Shown here piece after piece: positions 1 through 7,435 of a stretch of DNA of 64,000 nucleotides (positions are counted from its first letter, which is position 1; each line of letters begins with the position of its first letter). Below the pieces are notes generated by a model, which had not been told where the DNA came from, made no database searches, and saw only the letters and a program-made list of their open reading frames with translations. The position numbers and the translations under genes were made by a program. Location of the stretch: NCBI RefSeq assembly GCF_003966155.1, contig NZ_RXNS01000011.1, positions 1 to 64,000 of the forward strand, read 5' to 3'. This stretch comes from Halomonas nitroreducens. GTDB lineage: Bacteria > Pseudomonadota > Gammaproteobacteria > Pseudomonadales > Halomonadaceae.

Positions 1-153
1 GACCTCGCCGGTGGCCGGGTTGGTGGTGGTCAGGATCGCGCCGCCCTGGGCCTCGACGAAGGCGCCGTCGATATAGGCGCGGGTCTCGACGGACAGCGAG
101 GCGGCCAGCGCCTGCCAGTCGTCGCGGGTCGTGGGATGGCGTGCGAGGCTCAT
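1..153 (-). CDS. puuC: Gamma-glutamyl-gamma-aminobutyraldehyde dehydrogenase, PuuC type (partial, N-terminus only)
   Basis: The gene runs off the left edge, so only the first 51 codons are visible. The N-terminus has the layout of PuuC-type aldehyde dehydrogenases: a short leader (MSLARHPTTRDDWQAL), then the TRAYIDGAFVEA stretch and the TTNPATGE segment that opens the ALDH fold. PuuC oxidises gamma-glutamyl-gamma-aminobutyraldehyde to gamma-glutamyl-GABA with NAD(P). Its ATG overlaps the TGA of the upstream spuC gene by 4 bp, so the two are probably translationally coupled and this is the third gene of a puuD-spuC-puuC operon. The catalytic cysteine and glutamate lie outside the window, so the assignment rests on the N-terminus and context. 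Another polyamine-related aldehyde dehydrogenase remains possible. Confidence 0.8.
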   Translation of the reverse strand, partial: MSLARHPTTRDDWQALAASLSVETRAYIDGAFVEAQGGAILTTTNPATGEV

Positions 154-1568
154 GCGCGAATCTCCTCTGTTTGGGCGGCGGACGCGGCCTGCGGGCGTTG
201 CTCGGCCAGGCGGCGAGCGGTCTCGTCCAGGGCCTGGCGCGCCAGGCGCACCAGTTCGTCGATCTCGTCGCGGGTGATCACCAGCGGCGGGGCGATGATC
301 ATGGTATCGCCCACCGAGCGCATCACCAATCCGGTGGCGAAGCAGAGGTCCCGGCACAGGTTGCCGGCCGACAGGGCCTTGTCGAAGCGCTCACCGGTGG
401 CCTTGTCGGCGACCAGTTCCAGCGCACCCATCAGGCCCAGCGAGCGCGCCTCGCCGACCAGGGGATGGTCGCCCAGCGCCGCCCAGCGCTCGGCCAGGTA
501 GGGGCCCAGGTCGTCGCGGACCCGCTCGACGACACCCTCGGCCTCCAGCAGCTCCAGGTTCTTGAGCGCCACGGCCGCGCAGGCCGGATGCCCCGAGTAG
601 GTGAAGCCGTGGAAGAACTCGCCCCCCTCCTCGATCAGCGTGTCGGCCACGCGGTCGCCCACCAGCACGCCGCCGATGGGCAGGTAGCCCGAGGACAGTC
701 CCTTGGCGATCGGCATCAGGTCCGGCTCGAGGCCGAAGTGCTGGCTGCCGAACCACTCGCCGAGGCGGCCGAAGCCACAGATCACCTCGTCGGCCACCAG
801 CAGGATGTCGTACCGCGCCAGCACCGCCTTCACCGCCGGCCAGTAGCTCGCCGGCGGCATGATGGCGCCGCCGGCCCCCTGCACGGGCTCGGCGATAAAG
901 GCGGCGACGTTCTCCTCGCCCAGTTCCAGGATCTTCTCCTCCAGCGCCGCGGCACAGGCGCGCCCGAAGGCCTCCGGCGACGGGTGGCGTCCCTCGCCGA
1001 ACCGCCCTTCACCGAACCAGTAAGGCTGGCGGACATGAGCGATGCCCGGCACGCAGGGGCCTCCCTGGTCGTGCATGGGCGCCATACCGCCCAGGCTCAT
1101 GCCGGCCACGGTGGAGCCGTGATAGCCGTTCTCGCGGCCGATGACCCACTGCTTCTCGGGCTTGCCCTTGAGGGCCCAGTAGCGGCGCACCATGCGCAGC
1201 ACGGTGTCGTTGGCCTCGGACCCGGATCCGGTGAAGAACACATGGTTGATATGCGCCGGCGCCAGGTCGCAGAGCTTCTCGGCCAGGCGGGCCACGGGCG
1301 GGTGGGTCGTCTTGAAGAAGGTGTTGTAGTAGGGCAGCTCGGCGAGCTGAGCGCTGGCGGCCTCGACCAGCTCGTGGCGCCCGTAGCCGAGGTTCACGCA
1401 CCACAGCCCGGCCATGCCGTCGAGGATGCGGTGGCCGTCGCTGTCATGGATATAGACGCCCTGGGCGTGGGTGACGACACGACTGCCCTCCTCGCCTAGC
1501 GCCTTGAAGTCGGTGAAGGGATGCAGGTGATGGGCCCGGTCCAGGGCCTGGCACGCTTGGGTCTGCAT
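150..1568 (-). CDS. spuC: Putrescine/polyamine:pyruvate aminotransferase (class III, SpuC type)
   Basis: This 472-residue class III PLP aminotransferase closely resembles Pseudomonas SpuC, which transfers the amino group of putrescine or other polyamines to pyruvate to give the aminoaldehyde and alanine. Visible signatures are HHLHPFTDFK near the N-terminus, the cofactor-phosphate segment TGSGSEAND, the ADEVICGFGR segment (Asp about 260) that binds the pyridine ring, and MPIAKGLSSGY with the Schiff-base lysine at about 289. The reading frame extends 16 codons upstream, but the ATG at 1568 matches the start of the family. It follows puuD by 25 bp and overlaps puuC by 4 bp, so it sits mid-operon and gives a transaminase branch beside the gamma-glutamyl route. 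Confidence 0.92.
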   Translation of the reverse strand: MQTQACQALDRAHHLHPFTDFKALGEEGSRVVTHAQGVYIHDSDGHRILDGMAGLWCVNLGYGRHELVEAASAQLAELPYYNTFFKTTHPPVARLAEKLCDLAPAHINHVFFTGSGSEANDTVLRMVRRYWALKGKPEKQWVIGRENGYHGSTVAGMSLGGMAPMHDQGGPCVPGIAHVRQPYWFGEGRFGEGRHPSPEAFGRACAAALEEKILELGEENVAAFIAEPVQGAGGAIMPPASYWPAVKAVLARYDILLVADEVICGFGRLGEWFGSQHFGLEPDLMPIAKGLSSGYLPIGGVLVGDRVADTLIEEGGEFFHGFTYSGHPACAAVALKNLELLEAEGVVERVRDDLGPYLAERWAALGDHPLVGEARSLGLMGALELVADKATGERFDKALSAGNLCRDLCFATGLVMRSVGDTMIIAPPLVITRDEIDELVRLARQALDETARRLAEQRPQAASAAQTEEIRA

Positions 1569-1593
1569 GATGAGTCTCCGGGGTCGAGGGCCC

Positions 1594-2361
1594 TCAGGCC
1601 GGCAGGGGGGAGGCACTGGCCTGATGCTGCGCGCAGGCCTGGGCGAAGGCGGTGAACAGGACGTCGTACAGCGGATGCTGGCGGGGGCGCCATTCGGGGT
1701 GCCACTGCACCGCCAGGGTGAAGGCCGGCGCGTCGGTGACCGAGATGGCCTCGATCAGGCCATCGGGCGCCACCGCCTCGGCGATAAGCCCCTCGCCGAG
1801 CCGCTCGATCCCCTGCTGATGCAGGGAGTTCACCCGAGCCTGGCGCTCGGGATAGAGCGCCGCCAGCCGTCCGCCCGGAAGGATCTCCAGGTCATGGCAG
1901 GGCGCGTACTGGGCCTCCCGGTCGCCGGCCGGCTCCCGGTGGTCGAGCTTGCCGGGCTGGTTCTGCACCGCCTGGTAGAGGCTGCCGCCGAAGGCCACGT
2001 TGAGCTCCTGGAAGCCCCGGCAAATACCCAGCAGCGGCACCCCCAGGTCCAGGGCCACCGGCACCCAGGCCATGGCCGCGGCATCGCGGTCCCGGTCGCC
2101 CCGGGTGTTCTCCGGGGCACGCTCGGCCCCGTAGCGCTGTGGCGCCACATTGGTATAGCTGCCGGTCAGTACCAGGCCGTCCAGGCGGGCCAGCAGGGAC
2201 TGGATGGACGCCCCCTCGACTGGCTCCCAGACGGGCAGCACCACCGGTTCGAGGCCATACTCCCGCAGGGCGCTCAGGTACTTGTCGGTGACCATGTGGG
2301 CGGGATGGCCCTCCACCTCTCGGCGGCAGGCGATCACCCCCACCAGGGGTCGGGTCTGCAT
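1594..2361 (-). CDS. puuD: Gamma-glutamyl-GABA hydrolase (class I glutamine amidotransferase-like)
   Basis: This 255-residue PuuD/SpuA-family peptidase C26 hydrolyses gamma-glutamyl-GABA to glutamate and GABA, the last step of the gamma-glutamylated putrescine pathway. The nucleophile elbow GICRGFQELN places Cys at about 114, and the His-Glu pair of the triad lies in VQWHPEW at about 221 and 223. The open frame extends upstream, but the ATG at 2361 has an AGGAGG ribosome site just before it (GAGGAGGCTGCC) and begins the conserved RPLVGVIACRR segment. It is the first gene of the puuD-spuC-puuC operon and diverges from a gamma-glutamylpolyamine synthetase gene across a 257-bp AT-rich regulatory region. 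Confidence 0.93.
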   Translation of the reverse strand: MQTRPLVGVIACRREVEGHPAHMVTDKYLSALREYGLEPVVLPVWEPVEGASIQSLLARLDGLVLTGSYTNVAPQRYGAERAPENTRGDRDRDAAAMAWVPVALDLGVPLLGICRGFQELNVAFGGSLYQAVQNQPGKLDHREPAGDREAQYAPCHDLEILPGGRLAALYPERQARVNSLHQQGIERLGEGLIAEAVAPDGLIEAISVTDAPAFTLAVQWHPEWRPRQHPLYDVLFTAFAQACAQHQASASPLPA

Positions 2362-2409
2362 GGCAGCCTCCTCGATATCGCGTGACAGGGTGCTTGTTAT
2401 GGTTTGCTC

Positions 2410-2438
2410 AACATAGCGCGGTTGATTAATCTTGCCAA
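2410..2438 (-). promoter_or_regulatory. Candidate sigma70 promoter of puuD-spuC-puuC
   Basis: On the minus strand TTGGCA (2438-2433) is followed after 17 bp by TATGTT (2415-2410), about 50 bp before the puuD start. Spacing is ideal and both boxes are near consensus. It lies next to the 2474-2510 inverted repeat. Inferred from sequence only. Confidence 0.45.
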
Positions 2439-2473
2439 CCCGAGCACCAACCCCGACGGAGCGATAATTCATA

Positions 2474-2510
2474 AGGCTTTGTTTTTGTACTTTTTTATTT
2501 AACAAAGCCT
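2474..2510. promoter_or_regulatory. Inverted-repeat operator candidate of the polyamine genes
   Basis: AGGCTTTGTT (2474-2483) and its exact complement AACAAAGCCT (2501-2510) flank a 17-bp T-rich core. The right part contains TTTTATTTAACAAA (2493-2506), a 14-mer that recurs exactly at 17883-17896 before puuB1. The element sits between the divergent puuD and GS genes, where a shared repressor or activator would bind. Confidence 0.5.
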
Positions 2511-2618
2511 CACCAGCCCCCCTGACAAGCCTGCCAATAACGTAAAAGATTTGACAACAACACCCGCTTGCGCCAAAGATGATCCCAACGACAACATCCC
2601 AAGGAAACAGGTGTCATC

Positions 2619-3995
2619 ATGCCGCCCCTCACCGTCGACGAAGCCCGTGACTTCCTGGAACGTCACCCCGACATTGCCAGCATCGACCTGCTGATCAGCG
2701 ACCTCAACGGCGTGCAGCGCGGCAAGCGCATCCCCCGCGAGAACCTTGAGAAGGCCTGCCGCGACGGCGTCAACCTGCCGGCCTCGGTGTTCGCCCTGGA
2801 CATCCTCGGCAACACCATCGAGGAGACCGGCCTGGGGCTGTCGAGCGGCGACGGCGACCGGGTCTGCCGCCCCGTGGCGGGCACGCTGATGCCGAGCCCC
2901 TGGCTGCGCAACGGCCGCCAGGCCCAGCTGCTGATGTCCATGGTCGAGGTCGACGAGAGCCCCTACTTCGCCGACCCGCGCCAGGTACTGTCCCGAGTGC
3001 TGGAGCGCTTCCAGCGAGCGGGCCTGACACCGGTGGTCGCCGTGGAGATGGAGTTCTACCTGGTCGACCGCCAGCGTGACGCCCTGGGCATGATCCAGCC
3101 GCCCTGCTCGCCGGCCAGTGGCGAGCGCGCCACCCAAAGCCAGCTGTACTCGATCAGCGAGCTCGACGAGTACGCCGATTTCCTCGAAGACATCCACGCG
3201 GCGGCCCGCACCCAGGGCCTGCCGCTGGACACCGCCCTCAAGGAGTGCGCCCCGGGGCAGTTCGAGATCAATCTGATCCACTGCGATGATGCGCTGGCGG
3301 CCTGCGACAGCGCCGTGCTGCTCAAGCGACTGATCAAGGGCGTAGCGCTGCAGCACGGCTTCGAGGCCACTTTCATGGCCAAGCCCTACGGTGACGAGGC
3401 CGGCAACGGCACCCATGTGCACATCAGTCTGCTCGACGAGACGGGCCGCAATGTCTTCGCGGCCGAGGACCAGGCCCCCCTCGGCACCCCGCGGCTGCAG
3501 CATGCCGTGGCCGGCCTGCTGGACCTGATGCCGGCCTCCATGGCGCTGTTCGCACCCAACCTCAACTCCTTCCGCCGCTTCCAGCCGGGGCTCTACGTGC
3601 CCATGGCCCCGACCTGGGGCTACGACAACCGCTCGGTGGCGGTACGCATCCCGTCCGGCCCCAATGCGGCCCGACGCATCGAGCACCGGGTCGCCGGCGC
3701 CGATGCCAACCCCTACCTGCTGATGGCGGCACTGCTGGCGGCCATCGACCACGGTCTGCAGCGACGGCTCACGCCGCCTTCGGCGATCAGCGGCAACGCC
3801 TATGACCAGGTGCCACCCAGCCTGACCAACAGCTGGCACCAGGCGCTGGCCCTGCTGGAGGGTAGCGACATTCTCGCCGAGGCCCTCGGCCGGGACTTCA
3901 TGAGCGTCTTCCTGGCCAACCGCCGCGCCGAGCGCGACCAGGCCATGCAGGCGGTCAGCAAGCTGGAATACGACTGGTACCTGCGTCAGGTCTGA
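2619..3995 (+). CDS. puuA: Gamma-glutamylpolyamine synthetase (glutamine synthetase family, copy 1)
   Basis: A 458-residue glutamine synthetase-fold protein of the PuuA/SpuI type, which joins glutamate to putrescine or another amine with ATP. The N-terminal beta-grasp part contains LISDLNGVQRGKRIPRENL. The catalytic part has VAVEMEFYLV (metal-binding Glu), APGQFEINL, the GNGTHVHISL ATP/glutamate loop and the RRIEHRVAGADANPYLL segment. It lacks the adenylylation-site layout of GlnA. It diverges from puuD-spuC-puuC and shares their control region, so it probably supplies the gamma-glutamyl substrate that PuuD finally cleaves. A second paralogue lies at 18017-19384. Which amine each prefers cannot be read from the sequence. 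Confidence 0.88.
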   Translation: MPPLTVDEARDFLERHPDIASIDLLISDLNGVQRGKRIPRENLEKACRDGVNLPASVFALDILGNTIEETGLGLSSGDGDRVCRPVAGTLMPSPWLRNGRQAQLLMSMVEVDESPYFADPRQVLSRVLERFQRAGLTPVVAVEMEFYLVDRQRDALGMIQPPCSPASGERATQSQLYSISELDEYADFLEDIHAAARTQGLPLDTALKECAPGQFEINLIHCDDALAACDSAVLLKRLIKGVALQHGFEATFMAKPYGDEAGNGTHVHISLLDETGRNVFAAEDQAPLGTPRLQHAVAGLLDLMPASMALFAPNLNSFRRFQPGLYVPMAPTWGYDNRSVAVRIPSGPNAARRIEHRVAGADANPYLLMAALLAAIDHGLQRRLTPPSAISGNAYDQVPPSLTNSWHQALALLEGSDILAEALGRDFMSVFLANRRAERDQAMQAVSKLEYDWYLRQV

Positions 3996-4135
3996 GCCGA
4001 CCACGGCGCCAGACCCGCCGGCCCTTCCCGCCCATATCACCGACGCCCCCCGGCATCCCCGCCGGCGGTCGTGCGGGGCGCCCCGTGCCGGCCCGATCAC
4101 CCCGTTCATCCATCCGCCACCAAGGGACCTCCTCG

Positions 4136-4210
4136 ATGACAACCACAATCCCCCTTGCCCCGGCTCTTCCCCACCGACCCTCCACCGCGGACAACGGAGG
4201 TCGCCCATGA
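4136..4210 (+). CDS. Possible 24-residue leader peptide before the NhaC antiporter
   Basis: A 24-codon ORF rich in Thr and Pro starts at ATG 4136, preceded by CAAGGGACCTCC, and its TGA (4208-4210) overlaps the ATG (4207) of the antiporter gene in the arrangement ATGA. That fits translational coupling or a regulatory leader, but there is no protein-level support and the ORF could be fortuitous. Confidence 0.25.
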   Translation: MTTTIPLAPALPHRPSTADNGGRP

Positions 4211-5691
4211 GCCAGCCCAGCCACCCCTTCGCCCCCGCCCTGCCGGCCCGGCGCGGCACGGGCCGCACCCTGCTGCTGGTGCTGGCCGTGCTGGGCTCGG
4301 TGATCGGCCTGACGCTGGCCCACCGCCCCGGCACGGACTACGGCTGGATCAGCCTGGCGCCGTCGCTGATCGTGCTGGTGGTGGCCATCGCCACCCACCG
4401 CACCCTCGAGGCCCTGGCGGTCGGCGTGCTGTCCGGCCTGATCCTGCTCCAGCCCGAGGACTTCGTCGGTGAACTGGCCGATATCTCGCTGTCGGTGATG
4501 ATGAACGAGACCATCGCCTGGCTGATCCTGGTCTGCGGCTTGATGGGCGGCTTCATCGCCATGCTCGAGAAGTCCGGCTGCACCCTGAGTTTCAGCCACG
4601 TCATGACGCGGCTGGTGAAGACCCGCCGCCAGTCGCTGCTCAGTACCGCCGCCCTGGGCGTGCTGATCTTCATCGACGACTACCTGAATGCCCTGGCCAC
4701 CTCGGCGGCCATGAAGCGACTCACCGACCGCTTCGGCGTCTCCCGGGAGAAGCTGGCCTACATCGTCGACTCCACCGCGGCGCCGATCTGCATCCTGGTG
4801 CCGCTGTCCACCTGGGCGGTGTACTTCGCCGAACTGCTGGAAACCAATGCGGCCACCGACGGGCCCGGCATGTGGCTGTACATCCAGTCGATCCCCTTCA
4901 TGCTCTATGGCTGGGTGGCCATGGGCCTGGTGCTGCTGGTCGCCGTGGGCAAGCTGCCCGACCTGGGGCCGATGCGGGCCGCCGAGGCCCGCGCCCGCGC
5001 CGGCCAGCCGATCCCCGACGGTGCCCCGGACCAGCCCCTCGGCGACGACGCCGCCCCGGCCATGCGCCCCTGGCTCGGCGTGGTCAACTTCCTGGCCCCC
5101 ATGGCCGTGCTGATCGGCGCCAGCGCCTGGTTCGAGATCGACCTGCTCAAGGGCGTGATCGTCGCCACCCTGTTCACCCTGGTGCTCTACCTGATCCAGC
5201 GGCTGGCCACCTTCAACACCCTGATGGACGCCATCATGGACGGCTTTCGCACCATGATGCTGCCGCTGGCCATCGTCGCCGTGGGCTTCGTGCTACGCGA
5301 GGTCAACGACCAGCTGGGCATGACGGCCTTCATGATCGACGCCTTCTCGCCCTACCTGACGGTCGCCCTGCTGCCGGCCCTGGTCTTCGTCTCCATGGCC
5401 GTGGTGGTCTTCGCCACCGGCTCGTCCTGGGGGGTGTTCGTGATCTCGATTCCCATTGTGGTCCCCATGGCCCAGCACATGGACGCCCCGATGCCGCTGG
5501 TGGTGGGGGCCCTGCTCTCCGCCTCGAGCTTCGGCAGCCATGCCTGTTTCTTCTCCGACTCCTCGGTGCTGTCCTCCCAGGGCAGCGGCTGTCTGCCGAT
5601 GCAGCATGGCCTGACCCAGTTCCCCTATGCGCTGCTCGGCGCCCTGCTGACCGCCAGCGGCTTCATGGTGCTGGGCTATGCGATGACCTGA
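4207..5691 (+). CDS. Na+/H+ antiporter of the NhaC family
   Basis: A 494-residue polytopic inner-membrane protein with about a dozen hydrophobic segments and NhaC-family signatures: a first helix LLLVLAVLGSVIGLTL, the conserved FIDDYLNALATSAAMKRLTD loop, IVDSTAAPICILVPLSTWAVYF, and the C-terminal ASSFGSHACFFSDSSVLSSQGSG motif. Members exchange Na+ for H+ or carry organic ions. The gene follows puuA by 211 bp in the same direction, so it could be co-transcribed, but a role in polyamine movement would be pure inference. The start at 4207 has CGGAGG upstream. A strong terminator follows at 5725-5753. Confidence 0.85.
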   Translation: MSQPSHPFAPALPARRGTGRTLLLVLAVLGSVIGLTLAHRPGTDYGWISLAPSLIVLVVAIATHRTLEALAVGVLSGLILLQPEDFVGELADISLSVMMNETIAWLILVCGLMGGFIAMLEKSGCTLSFSHVMTRLVKTRRQSLLSTAALGVLIFIDDYLNALATSAAMKRLTDRFGVSREKLAYIVDSTAAPICILVPLSTWAVYFAELLETNAATDGPGMWLYIQSIPFMLYGWVAMGLVLLVAVGKLPDLGPMRAAEARARAGQPIPDGAPDQPLGDDAAPAMRPWLGVVNFLAPMAVLIGASAWFEIDLLKGVIVATLFTLVLYLIQRLATFNTLMDAIMDGFRTMMLPLAIVAVGFVLREVNDQLGMTAFMIDAFSPYLTVALLPALVFVSMAVVVFATGSSWGVFVISIPIVVPMAQHMDAPMPLVVGALLSASSFGSHACFFSDSSVLSSQGSGCLPMQHGLTQFPYALLGALLTASGFMVLGYAMT

Positions 5692-5724
5692 ACCGCCCGC
5701 TACCCCTTCTCTCGTCCCCCGCTT

Positions 5725-5753
5725 CGCGGCGTCCTCGGGCGCCGCGCTTTTTT
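5725..5753 (+). terminator. Rho-independent terminator after the NhaC gene
   Basis: CGCGGCG (5725-5731) pairs with CGCCGCG (5740-5746) around an 8-nt loop and is followed by six T (5748-5753). The T run reaches the stop codon of the convergent regulator gene. Confidence 0.85.
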
Positions 5754-6814
5754 CAGCCGGGCAGCAGTGCCTCGATGCCCGCCACCTCCCCGCAGTGCTC
5801 CGGCGTATAGCCCGGCAGCTCGGCCACCGCCGCCTGGAAGGCTGCACTCTCCAGCACCTCGCGCAGGCGCTGCAGCTTGGGCTCGGCCAGGCTGCGGTGA
5901 TGGCAGACCAGCAGGTAGTCCTCCAGCGCCAGGGGCACGAAGTCGAGGCCGAAGCGCCGCGCCGCCGCCTCTACCCCGAAGCCCACGTCCGCCATGCCGG
6001 CGGCGACATAGGCCGCCACCGCCGAGTGGGTGTATTCCTCGAGCTCGTAGCCGGGAATCCGCCCGGGCGACACGCCGGCCTCGTCGAGCAGCCCGTCCAA
6101 TAGCGCCCGGGTCCCCGAGGCCGCCTGCCGGTTGATAAAGCGGCCGTCTCCTCGCGCCAGGTCCCGGACTCCCGCAATGCCCTGCGGATTGCCCGGCGCC
6201 ACCATCAGGCCCTGGCAGCGGCTGATGAAGCGCAGCACGCGATGGCTCCTGGGCTTGAGCAGGTCGCGATAGTCGCGGCTCACCCTGGCACCGAGCGGTC
6301 CGCGGGGCAGGTGGAAACCGGCCAGCTCACAGGCGCCACGCTGCAGCGCCGCCAGCGCTTCCCGGGGGCTGCAGTACTGGAGGTCCAGGCGCAGGTCGTG
6401 GAGATGCTCCGGCAGCAGCTCGACGGCATAGCCATGGCTGGCATGCAGGCGCAGCACCGGCTTCACCCCCTCGAGGGTCTGCTGAATGGCCAGGTTGAGC
6501 TCCGAGCCCAGGCTCTCGAGCTGGGGCCCCAGGCGGGCGATCACCCGCTGCTCGGCCCACAGCAGCTTTTCGCCCAGGGCCGACAGCCGCGCGCCCCGCC
6601 CCCGCTCGAGCTCGACCAGGGCGATGCCGAAGAACTCCCCCCACTTGTTGAGCAGGTTCCAGGCATGGCGGTAGGAGACGCCCACCGTCTCGGCGGCCCG
6701 GGTCAGCTTGCCATGCCGATGCACCGCCTCGAGCAGCGCGAAGAGCTTGGGATCGAGCTGGTTGCCCGCCTCGTCGCTGAAGTACCAGGCGGGAGTGATC
6801 CGGATACGTTTCAT
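5753..6814 (-). CDS. ModE-like N-terminal HTH regulator with a periplasmic-binding-protein-like domain, probable formate dehydrogenase regulator
   Basis: A 353-residue transcription factor. Residues about 1-95 form a ModE/LysR-like winged helix (LLEAVHRHGKLTRAAETVGVSYRHAWNLLNKW) followed by a short linker. Residues about 110-345 look like a type 2 periplasmic-binding domain of the PBP-like family, with LHASHGYAVELLP at its start, a FINRQAASGTRALLD segment and a C-terminal AAFQAAVAELPGY. This fusion differs from classical ModE, which ends in TOBE domains. The gene diverges from fdsGBA-fdhD-fdsD across 129 bp that carry an 11-bp inverted repeat, so control of formate dehydrogenase in response to formate, molybdate or a related oxyanion is likely. 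The ligand is unknown. Confidence 0.75.
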   Translation of the reverse strand: MKRIRITPAWYFSDEAGNQLDPKLFALLEAVHRHGKLTRAAETVGVSYRHAWNLLNKWGEFFGIALVELERGRGARLSALGEKLLWAEQRVIARLGPQLESLGSELNLAIQQTLEGVKPVLRLHASHGYAVELLPEHLHDLRLDLQYCSPREALAALQRGACELAGFHLPRGPLGARVSRDYRDLLKPRSHRVLRFISRCQGLMVAPGNPQGIAGVRDLARGDGRFINRQAASGTRALLDGLLDEAGVSPGRIPGYELEEYTHSAVAAYVAAGMADVGFGVEAAARRFGLDFVPLALEDYLLVCHHRSLAEPKLQRLREVLESAAFQAAVAELPGYTPEHCGEVAGIEALLPG

Positions 6815-6825
6815 GTGAACAAAGT

Positions 6826-6898
6826 TTCATATTTTGCCTTTAACACACCAATGCTAGCGTTATCGGCACCGTGACGCACGTCCCAGCCAAAATATGAA
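6826..6898. promoter_or_regulatory. Spaced inverted repeat in the fds control region
   Basis: TTCATATTTTG (6826-6836) and its exact reverse complement CAAAATATGAA (6888-6898) lie 51 bp apart between the divergent regulator and fdsG. One arm is 12 bp from the regulator start and the other 45 bp before fdsG, as expected for two binding sites that serve both promoters. Inferred operator. Confidence 0.55.
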
Positions 6899-6943
6899 CT
6901 GGCGTGCATATTAAGCCAGTACCACAACGACTAGGGGGACTCG

Positions 6944-7435
6944 ATGAGCGATTCCCGTGAGTGGACGCCGCAGTCGATCCAGGCCGAGATCGACGCCCTG
7001 AAGCACAAGCCCGGCGCACTGCTGCCGATCCTCCATGCTATCCAGGACCGCTTCGGCTTCGTCCCCGAGGGGGCAGTGCCGATCATCGCCGAGTCCCTGG
7101 GCCAGACCCGCGCCGAGGTGCATGGGGTGATCAGCTTCTACCATCACTTCCGCACCACGCCGCCCGGCACTCACGTGGTCCAGATCTGCCGCGCCGAGGC
7201 CTGCCAGTCGGTGGGTGCCCGGCGGCTCGAGGCCCACGCCCGGGCCCGCCTGGGCGTCGACTTCCACCAGACCACCGCGGATCGCGAGATCACCCTGGAG
7301 GCCGTCTACTGCCTGGGCAACTGCGCCTGCGGCCCCTCGATTCGCGTCGATGACCAGATTTGCGGCCGGGTCACGCCCGAGGCCTTCGACGCCCTGGTCG
7401 ACGAGTTGCGCACCCAGTTGCTGGAGGTAGTCTGA
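6944..7435 (+). CDS. fdsG: NAD-dependent formate dehydrogenase, gamma subunit (NuoE-like 2Fe-2S)
   Basis: A 163-residue thioredoxin-fold ferredoxin homologous to NuoE. The 2Fe-2S ligands are visible as Cys82 and Cys87 in CRAEACQS and Cys123 and Cys127 in CLGNCACGP. It passes electrons within the cytoplasmic FdsABG(D) complex that oxidises formate to CO2 and reduces NAD. First gene of the fds operon, with AGGGGGA as ribosome site. Its TGA overlaps the ATG of fdsB (TGATG), which suggests tight stoichiometric translation. Confidence 0.95.
   Translation: MSDSREWTPQSIQAEIDALKHKPGALLPILHAIQDRFGFVPEGAVPIIAESLGQTRAEVHGVISFYHHFRTTPPGTHVVQICRAEACQSVGARRLEAHARARLGVDFHQTTADREITLEAVYCLGNCACGPSIRVDDQICGRVTPEAFDALVDELRTQLLEVV

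Noticed and set aside
2499..4334. 611-codon minus-strand frame across puuA
   Set aside because: Antisense shadow without recognisable protein features.
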